Shown here piece by piece: positions 7,087 through 12,746 of a stretch of 12,746 nucleotides of DNA. The notes beneath the pieces are model-generated. The model was given only the letters and a program-made list of their open reading frames with translations, ran no database searches and had not been told where the DNA came from. The position numbers and the translations under genes are program-made. Source of the DNA: Gemmatimonadota bacterium (GTDB taxonomy: Bacteria > Latescibacterota > UBA2968 > UBA8231). How positions within the stretch are numbered: position 1 is the first letter of the stretch; the number at the start of each line of letters is the position of its first letter. The stretch covers positions 1 to 12,746 of the forward strand of contig VXZF01000618.1 of NCBI GenBank assembly GCA_009845645.1, written 5' to 3'.

Positions 7087-9750
7087 GTGAACCGGAGATG
7101 GATATTCTGGACGGCAATAGCCATTCTGTGGCTCGGCAGCGTTGCTGCCGAAGCCCAAGAATACGGCGCTCGCCTCGGCACGGTCAAAAGGGGTGGGGTG
7201 GTTTCCTTTGAACCACAGGGGTCCGGCGTCCTGTTCGGCGCCCTCGACCCGGCTAAGCGCAGGTGGTACGTGCCGCAGGAGCTTTTTAACGAATACCAGT
7301 GGCGGCAGTGGGAATACTCCAACTACGCCCGCGATCACTACCAGCGCTACGTCAGCTCCATCCGCGAAGGCGATTACTACTACGACCTCTACGGCAACCT
7401 CATCACCCGAGGCTGGCTGGTTTTCAACAACTCGCAGACCCAGCCTCGGCAGTTTGGCTCTTCCGTGCTGAAGTCCAGAAATTTCGAGGGTTGGTTTAGT
7501 GGCTTGGTCATCTCGGCTGACTCCAAAGGCCAGCACCACTACGCCCTGACGGCCGGTACCAAAATTCGCTCGACCCTGACGCCGATGACCTTCTCCAAGC
7601 CGCGCTGGGACGGCATTCAATTCGACTACGCAGCCGATAAATACCAAGGCACCCTGATCTACTCCCGTATCAGCCGCCCCGGCGGCGCGTCAACCAACGA
7701 TCAAGAGAGCTTGGTCACCAACGCCACATCCATGTTCGGCAGCCGCGCCACCGCGCAGGTAGGCGATTTCGCCACCGTGGGGCTGACCATGGTCAACGCC
7801 CACCAGTCCAACACCCTCATCGACGGCTTTACCGGCAACCCCTTCACCGGCGAGCTATCGGTCGATCAGAACCAGACCGTTTCGATCGTCGAGATCGTCT
7901 TGCGCGACGACAGCCCCGAGGACGGCGTCGGCGGTGCGGCCTTCTTCAGCGCCGGTTCGGACATCATCATCACCTATCTCGACGGCACCCAAGACAACGG
8001 CAAGGCCATCCGCTTTGAGCCGATCATCGAGGGTGGCCTCGTGGGGGAGGGCTTCCTTTCGGCCGATGGGGCCGAGGAGATCCGCCTGCGCTACGACTTT
8101 GACAGCCCGGCCTTTGTCAACCGCGCCTCGGGCACCAAAGAAGAAATCAAAAAGGTCGAATTCCGCCTCGTGCTGGGCAACGACTATCAGGTCTGGGTCA
8201 CCTCCGACAGCCAACTCAATGCCAGCGGTGAGTCCGTACTCTTGCTCGTCGCCCAAGCCGAGGGCAATGTCCGCGACAACACCAATTTGCAGATCGTCAG
8301 TTTCGACTACGGCCTACCGACCTCCACCCAGATCTGGGGCGCAACCCTAGAGTTGCAACAGGTCCTCGGCTTCGATTTCTACGGCGAGTACGACTTCAAC
8401 TACAACTACACCAAATATCCCAATGTTGTCGCCAAAACCCACACCACCTTCTCGGGCATCCGCGGCGACCGCGCCGCGGCCGCGTGGATGATGAACCTCT
8501 CGCGGGTCGCGTTTCCCTTTTTCTTCTTTGGCGAGGCATACAGCATGGATCCTCGCTACTCCACCCGTACATTCACCGCCCAAGGCGATGGCTTTATCGA
8601 CTACGAGGACGAACGCATCCACGTCGTCGAACTAGTTGAGGACAACGACGACCAAGACGAATTTCCCGACACCGTACGCAAAGACTGGCAGGTCGGCGAT
8701 CCGAGCGTCTTCCCCGGCTGGGATGAGAACAACGACTTTATCTCGGATTTCAACCAGAACGACAACCGCTTCTTGAGCAACCTCATCCCGGACTACGAGG
8801 AGCCGTTCCTGCGCCACAACGTCGATCGGCCCGAATTCCTCTTCGGCATCGACCTGAACAACAATCTGTGGGTTGATCGCTTTGAAAACGACGAACTGCC
8901 CGACTACCCCTACAAGAAGGATCACCAAGGATACAACGCCTACGGCGGCGTCCACTTCACCCCAGAGTTGCGGCTGATGGTCGGCGTCTTGCGCGAGGAT
9001 CTCATTTCTTCCAACCAAAAAAACCACGCCAATTACGTCCTGCTGACCCTCGACCGCGACACCCCTGCTTGGGGTCGCTTCCGCGTCTTTGAGATGCTCA
9101 AGTCCACGACCGACGACATTCCCGACGACCTCTTGCAGTGGCTGCCCAACGCCAATATCCGCACCGGTGAACCGACCAAAGTCGAGGATCCCCTCATCGC
9201 TCGCGACGCTTGGATCAACAGTCTGTGGGTCGGCCACGACTACAAGATGCGCGGCCTGCTGACGGCCAATTACCTCAAATACGATCTGTACCACCAGCGG
9301 CTGAGTGCCAATGAGCGCGCGCTGTTGGGCCTGCGCGAGCGCGACTTTTTCTTTGGCCTAATCAACAAAATCAGCTACCGCTTCGACTTTGGGCACCTGT
9401 GGCTAGAGCCGCGCTGGAAAAGCGAGTACCGCCGTCAGAGCCGCGACCTGATTTCAGCCGACGAACGCACCGAACTGGCCGAGATCGGCGGCTTCATCCT
9501 CGGCTTTCCCCTGCTCAGCCACACAACCCTGATGAGCGGGCTGGAGATGACCTTCCTCAACGACCTGAAGCGCGACTCCAACGACTTCAACGGCCTAGTC
9601 TGGGCCTTGCAGTTGGCCAATATCTCCGATTATCTCGGCTACAAGGTCACAACCCATGCGGGCATGAAAATCGACCGCCGCCAGCCACGGGGCGAGGACG
9701 CGGTGATTATTAATCAGATCTTTATTTCGATCTACGCGGGCTTGCAGTAG
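7087..9750 (+). CDS. Probable outer-membrane beta-barrel protein with Asp/Asn-rich block
   Basis: 887 residues from a GTG start. This start is chosen because AGGAGG precedes it and a signal peptide (NRRWIFWTAIAILWLGSVAAEAQ) follows at once; the upstream TTG at 7045 lacks both. I do not recognise a named family. The mature chain is rich in Tyr, Phe, Trp and alternating polar/hydrophobic stretches, few cysteines, and ends in a barrel-like strand (QIFISIYAGLQ). The N-terminal part has a tyrosine-rich segment (about 66-110, EGDYYYDLYGNLITRGW). The middle looks like soluble beta-structure (about 255-415). An acidic block at about 499-608 (FISDFNQNDN, FGIDLNNNLWVDRFEND) resembles calcium-binding loops. 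Putative strands resume at about 615-887. It follows the exoprotein gene by 45 bases and is likely co-transcribed. An outer-membrane anchor, receptor or channel for the exoprotein is a reasonable inference; SprA-like or TonB-dependent motifs are not evident. Confidence 0.75.
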   Translation: MNRRWIFWTAIAILWLGSVAAEAQEYGARLGTVKRGGVVSFEPQGSGVLFGALDPAKRRWYVPQELFNEYQWRQWEYSNYARDHYQRYVSSIREGDYYYDLYGNLITRGWLVFNNSQTQPRQFGSSVLKSRNFEGWFSGLVISADSKGQHHYALTAGTKIRSTLTPMTFSKPRWDGIQFDYAADKYQGTLIYSRISRPGGASTNDQESLVTNATSMFGSRATAQVGDFATVGLTMVNAHQSNTLIDGFTGNPFTGELSVDQNQTVSIVEIVLRDDSPEDGVGGAAFFSAGSDIIITYLDGTQDNGKAIRFEPIIEGGLVGEGFLSADGAEEIRLRYDFDSPAFVNRASGTKEEIKKVEFRLVLGNDYQVWVTSDSQLNASGESVLLLVAQAEGNVRDNTNLQIVSFDYGLPTSTQIWGATLELQQVLGFDFYGEYDFNYNYTKYPNVVAKTHTTFSGIRGDRAAAAWMMNLSRVAFPFFFFGEAYSMDPRYSTRTFTAQGDGFIDYEDERIHVVELVEDNDDQDEFPDTVRKDWQVGDPSVFPGWDENNDFISDFNQNDNRFLSNLIPDYEEPFLRHNVDRPEFLFGIDLNNNLWVDRFENDELPDYPYKKDHQGYNAYGGVHFTPELRLMVGVLREDLISSNQKNHANYVLLTLDRDTPAWGRFRVFEMLKSTTDDIPDDLLQWLPNANIRTGEPTKVEDPLIARDAWINSLWVGHDYKMRGLLTANYLKYDLYHQRLSANERALLGLRERDFFFGLINKISYRFDFGHLWLEPRWKSEYRRQSRDLISADERTELAEIGGFILGFPLLSHTTLMSGLEMTFLNDLKRDSNDFNGLVWALQLANISDYLGYKVTTHAGMKIDRRQPRGEDAVIINQIFISIYAGLQ

Positions 9751-9775
9751 GGGGCGGTTTCAAACCGCCCCCTAC
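9747..9775. terminator. Perfect 14-base-arm palindrome spanning the barrel stop codon; terminator or dispersed repeat
   Basis: Arms 9747-9760 (GTAGGGGGCGGTTT) and 9762-9775 pair perfectly around one central C, so in RNA the stem would close with a small loop. The left arm contains the TAG stop at 9748-9750. No T-run follows, which is unlike a classic intrinsic terminator. The near-symmetry also fits a short dispersed palindromic repeat of the GTAGGGGCGGTTT type seen in many uncultured-bacterium genomes (from memory). It separates the gene 5-6 pair from the glycosyltransferase gene. Confidence 0.6.
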
Positions 9776-9805
9776 CCGGATGCGTAACAGCAGTTATGAA
9801 TGATG

Positions 9806-9811
9806 TAGAAT
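9806..9811 (+). promoter_or_regulatory. Possible -10 element giving a leaderless glycosyltransferase mRNA
   Basis: TAGAAT matches TATAAT at five of six positions and ends 6 bases before the ATG at 9818, so a start site 6-8 bases downstream would fall on the start codon. No Shine-Dalgarno sequence precedes that ATG. No good -35 is seen at normal spacing. Confidence 0.3.
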
Positions 9812-9817
9812 TGCTAC

Positions 9818-12031
9818 ATGGCTAGACGCTGGATGTTCATGGGGGTGGTGGCCGTCTTTGCGCTCGCCCTCTCAGCGCGCCTGTACTACCTCCACGAAAT
9901 ACGCGCCAGCCCGCTTTTTACCGCGCCTGTCGTCGATGCCCGCACCTATACCGAGGAAGCGCGCTACTTCAGCGAAGTCTCCTTTGCGGGTCGGCCCGCG
10001 CCCTTCTGGCAACCGCCGCTCTACCCCGTGCTGCTCGGCGGACTCTTTGCCCTCGCCGGAGATGACCTCTACCTGCCGCGACTCATCCAAGCCGTCATCG
10101 GCGCACTCGTCTGCGTTCTCATCTGCCTGTTGGGGTACCGGGTCTTTGGCGCGGGGATTGGACTCGGCGCGGGGATTGCCGCGGCATTGTACGGTCCCCT
10201 CATCTACTTTGGCGGCGAATTGCTGCCAACCTTGCTGGCCTGTTGCCTCAACTTGATTGTGCTGCTGCTCGTAATCGGCGAGGGCGGTTGGGTGCGCTGG
10301 CTAGCTGCCGGCGTGCTGCTGGGCCTGTCCGCGCTCGCCGTGGCCAACGTACTGCTCTTTGCGCCCGTGCTGTTGGGCTATCTCTACTGGCGGCAGCGGC
10401 GGCTGCGCCCGGCGGCTTTTCTGCTCTTGGGCTGTGCGCTGGTCATCGCGCCGGTCGCGTATCGCAACTGGGCGGTTGGCGGAGATCTAGTGCTCATCTC
10501 GCACAACGCAGGCATCAACTTTTACATCGGCAACAACGCCGACTACGAGCAAACGACCCGCATCCGTCCGGGGCGGGATTGGGCCGAACTGGTGGAAATG
10601 CCCGAGCGCCGCGCCGGCATTGAGCAGCCTTCGGCCAAGTCGCGCTATTTTTTTGCCCAATCTTGGCAATACATAACCTCCGAGCCGCTCGATTTCATGG
10701 GCTTGCTGGCTTACAAGGGCTACCTATTTCTGCGCGGCGACGAAATCCCGCGCAACCGCGACCTCTACTTCGCCCGCAACGACTCCTCGCTTTTGTCGAT
10801 CCTGCTGTGGAAAAAAGGGCTGGCGTTTCCCTTTGGTTTGATCGCCCCGCTGGCGCTCTTGGGACTTTTCGCCCTTCTGCGGACCTCTGAGTCTCCCGAA
10901 GGGCGCTTGCTAGCGCTCTTCGTGGCCTGCTATGCGCTTTCCGTGGTCCTGTTTTTCGTCACCGGGCGCTATCGCCTGCCGACCGTACCCGTGCTGTTGC
11001 TGTTTGCGACTTATGGGATGCGCGCCCTGTGGCAGCGGCCTTGGCCCGCGCTCGTCGCCGTTGCTGCCCTCTTGGTCTTTTGCAATGTGGCCACGGGCGC
11101 GATGGATCGAGAGGGCGATGCCCACGAGCACTACTATCTCGGCTACGCGTACGAGGAACGGGACATGCCGGCCCACGCTGCTCGCCACTACCGCCACGCT
11201 ATTGCTCGCGACCCTACCTTCGCCGAGCCACTCCTCGCGCTCGCGGCACTCCACGCCGAGGCCGAGCGCTACGGCAAGGCCCTTGAACTCTATCGGCGCT
11301 ATCTTAAAACGCAGCCCCACGACGCGGACGTGCGCTTTCTCTTGGGCCACACTGCGTTGCTCGCTCGGCGCTACGACGAGGCCGCGTCCGCGTACTCCGA
11401 GGTCGCAGCGGCGCGTCCCAACTGGGCAGCCGCGCACGGCGGCCTCGGCTACGCCCTCCTGATGGCAGACCAACCCCAACGCGCCGCCCGAGCTTATAGC
11501 CGCACGCTCGAATTGAACCCAGACTCAACGCTCGTGCGCTATCAACTGGCCCGCCTGTACGCGGAGCAAGGACAAAGCCGCGAGGCCATCGCCGAGTTTG
11601 AACAGCTAATGCAGCGCGAACCGCACGTGCCCGAGTACCCAGCCCGCCTCGCCGACTTGCTCATCCAACTCGAACAAGGGACGAGCATGGCCCTCGGGCA
11701 GACAGACCAACTAGCGGAGGCCGAAAAGCTCTTGCGCCACGCCAGCGCGCTCGATTCCAAGGCCGCGCATCCCCACTGGAGCTTGGGAATGCTCTATGCC
11801 CGCCAAGGGCGCTATGCAGAAGCTGTGCCCCTGTTTGAGCATTTGCTCCAAATTGCTCCGCGCGATTACCAAGCGCATCTGTTCCTTGGGCACCTCTACC
11901 AACGCACCGGACGCCAAGCCGACGCGGACGCTCAATTCGCGGCCTTTAGCCGCAGCCAGCGCGCCCATCGCATAGAAAAGGTGGCGCGGCGGGAAATGGA
12001 AGCCCAGATCGAACAAATTTTCGGCGGTTGA
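9818..12031 (+). CDS. GT-C-type (GT39/ArnT-like) membrane glycosyltransferase fused to a TPR domain
   Basis: 737 residues. The N-terminal half (about 5-425) has about ten or more membrane segments and the hallmarks of lipid-phosphosugar-dependent glycosyltransferases of the GT39/PMT/ArnT type: an acidic residue in the first outer loop (VVDARTYTEEARY, Asp40), a QPPLYPVLL motif at 65-73, and FFVTGRYRLPTVPVLL near 379-394. Such enzymes transfer sugars from a polyprenyl carrier to lipid or protein on the outer face of the inner membrane. Residues 435-719 form about seven TPRs (LGYAYEERDMPAHAARHYRHAI, LARLYAEQGQSREAIAEFEQL, LGMLYARQGRYAEAVPLFEHLL), placed after the last helix; one unit near 605-651 is lengthened. 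The tail may bind the acceptor or a partner (inference). No Shine-Dalgarno precedes the ATG; ATGs at 9833 and 9839 are alternatives. Donor and acceptor cannot be told from sequence. Confidence 0.85.
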   Translation: MARRWMFMGVVAVFALALSARLYYLHEIRASPLFTAPVVDARTYTEEARYFSEVSFAGRPAPFWQPPLYPVLLGGLFALAGDDLYLPRLIQAVIGALVCVLICLLGYRVFGAGIGLGAGIAAALYGPLIYFGGELLPTLLACCLNLIVLLLVIGEGGWVRWLAAGVLLGLSALAVANVLLFAPVLLGYLYWRQRRLRPAAFLLLGCALVIAPVAYRNWAVGGDLVLISHNAGINFYIGNNADYEQTTRIRPGRDWAELVEMPERRAGIEQPSAKSRYFFAQSWQYITSEPLDFMGLLAYKGYLFLRGDEIPRNRDLYFARNDSSLLSILLWKKGLAFPFGLIAPLALLGLFALLRTSESPEGRLLALFVACYALSVVLFFVTGRYRLPTVPVLLLFATYGMRALWQRPWPALVAVAALLVFCNVATGAMDREGDAHEHYYLGYAYEERDMPAHAARHYRHAIARDPTFAEPLLALAALHAEAERYGKALELYRRYLKTQPHDADVRFLLGHTALLARRYDEAASAYSEVAAARPNWAAAHGGLGYALLMADQPQRAARAYSRTLELNPDSTLVRYQLARLYAEQGQSREAIAEFEQLMQREPHVPEYPARLADLLIQLEQGTSMALGQTDQLAEAEKLLRHASALDSKAAHPHWSLGMLYARQGRYAEAVPLFEHLLQIAPRDYQAHLFLGHLYQRTGRQADADAQFAAFSRSQRAHRIEKVARREMEAQIEQIFGG

Positions 12032-12123
12032 TCCAGCGACTTATCTATGCACATCGCGAGCCGCTGGGTCGTTTTCGGGCATGCGCTGCTCGCCGTGCAA
12101 AATCGGTTGGATAGATTGGTGCG

Positions 12124-12746
12124 TTAGTACGCGACAGCTACGACGCGGCTCTGCTCGGCATCGCCCGAATCCCCGGAGACAAAAACGCGGGCTACGTATA
12201 GGCCCGGGGGAACTAGCTGGCCTTGGTCGTCGCGGCCGTTCCACACCTTGTCTGTGTAGCGGCCATTGGCCTCTTCACCGGCGAAGAGGACGCGCACGCG
12301 CTGACCGCTCAAGTCGTAGAGCGCGACTTCGACCGGCCGCGGAGTGCTCAGCGCTAGCAGGTTGTAGTGGATGATCGCCTCGTCGTTGATACCATCGCCA
12401 TTGGGAGTAAAGGGGTTGGGCGTAGCCTGCATCTGACCCAATAGCTGCCCCTCGGCCAATACGGACGGGCTGAGTACCGTGGTACCGGAAAAGGCGTCCT
12501 CATCACCTTCGCCCAAAAAAGCCACATTGCCTGGGTCGATTACTTGGGCGGCACCCGGCTCGGTCGTGAGCCGCGCCGCCGCGGTGAAGTTGGTGCTGTA
12601 CGTCAGCACATTGGTCTGGAAGCGAACGCGGACCTGAGTCTGGTCGTCGGTCACTACGGGGAAGCGCACGGCAAAGCGGTCGTCGGCAACCTCGGCAATG
12701 GCGAACTCCCCGCTGGCCGCGTCGAGGCTGTCGAATTGGTGCTCGG
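12124..12746 (-). CDS. Second exoprotein, C-terminal part, with FlgD-like domain ending VVAVAY
   Basis: The frame is open to the window edge on the minus strand, so the N-terminus is missing; about 207 residues are visible. A GTG at 12669 is not a credible start, because the frame continues upstream with similar sequence (ADDRFAVRFPVV) and no ribosome binding site is apparent. The visible part starts with beta-rich sequence (VRVRFQTNVLTYSTNF, then QVIDPGN). It ends in a FlgD-like Ig domain: PNPFTPNGDGIND, VALYDLSGQRVRVLF, W-N-G-R-D-D-Q-G, PPGLYVARV, and the terminus VVAVAY. This matches the C-terminal part of the discoidin exoprotein in order and motifs, including the weaker QxIExGDA/QVIDPGN region, so the full protein is probably of the same class. 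It is convergent with the glycosyltransferase gene across a 92-base gap in which I see no gene or clear terminator. Confidence 0.82.
   Translation of the reverse strand, partial: EHQFDSLDAASGEFAIAEVADDRFAVRFPVVTDDQTQVRVRFQTNVLTYSTNFTAAARLTTEPGAAQVIDPGNVAFLGEGDEDAFSGTTVLSPSVLAEGQLLGQMQATPNPFTPNGDGINDEAIIHYNLLALSTPRPVEVALYDLSGQRVRVLFAGEEANGRYTDKVWNGRDDQGQLVPPGLYVARVFVSGDSGDAEQSRVVAVAY

Noticed and set aside
12032..12123. Terminator between the convergent glycosyltransferase and exoprotein genes
   Set aside because: I found only short palindromes such as GCATGC and no stem with a T-run, so no terminator is called.
1..12746. CRISPR array, tRNA, rRNA, insertion sequence or phage genes
   Set aside because: No regularly spaced repeats, no tRNA or rRNA-like segments and no transposase or integrase motifs were seen on either strand.

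Overview
This is a GC-rich, gene-dense stretch from a Gram-negative bacterium with an outer membrane. It carries two likely lipoproteins, a probable outer-membrane barrel, and large secreted proteins with a FlgD-like C-terminal domain. The mix of a DUF6785/DUF6784-type membrane protein, discoidin-type exoproteins ending in a PNPFTPNGDGIND domain, and TPR-rich proteins recalls uncultured lineages such as Latescibacterota, Poribacteria or other FCB-related groups. That placement is inferred from family content only; no rRNA or marker gene is present.

Layout. (1) 3-755 (+): C-terminal part of a polytopic membrane protein, cut by the window edge. (2) 768-2411 (+): lipoprotein with two parvulin-type peptidyl-prolyl isomerase domains. 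(3) 2415-3863 (+): likely lipoprotein made almost wholly of TPRs. These three are tightly spaced (12 and 3 bases) and look like one operon. (4) 3864-4029: a non-coding stretch that seems to hold a decayed scrap of an FG-GAP/CRTAC1-like gene; it also contains a perfect TTGACA. (5) 4030-7041 (+): 1003-residue secreted protein with two discoidin-like domains, inserted repeat modules and a FlgD-like C-terminal domain. (6) 7087-9750 (+): probable outer-membrane beta-barrel with an internal Asp/Asn-rich block. Genes 5 and 6 each have a strong AGGAGG and form a second pair. (7) 9747-9775: a perfect palindrome that swallows the stop codon of gene 6. (8) 9818-12031 (+): GT-C-type membrane glycosyltransferase fused to a TPR tail. 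(9) 12124 to the window end (-): C-terminal part of a second exoprotein, convergent with gene 8 and paralogous to the C-terminal part of gene 5.

Working together (inference): the window looks like a cell-surface locus. The discoidin exoprotein is exported and perhaps sorted by its C-terminal domain. The barrel next to it may be its outer-membrane partner. The periplasm-facing isomerase and TPR lipoproteins could help fold or assemble such envelope proteins. The glycosyltransferase could modify a surface protein or glycan. The pairing of an isomerase lipoprotein with a TPR lipoprotein recalls EpsD and PrsT of PEP-CTERM/exosortase loci, but no exosortase is visible here. The most notable observations are the shared C-terminal domain ending in (I/V)(I/V)AVAY, the repeat module inserted into loops of the gene 5 beta-sandwich domains, and the gene scrap between genes 3 and 5.
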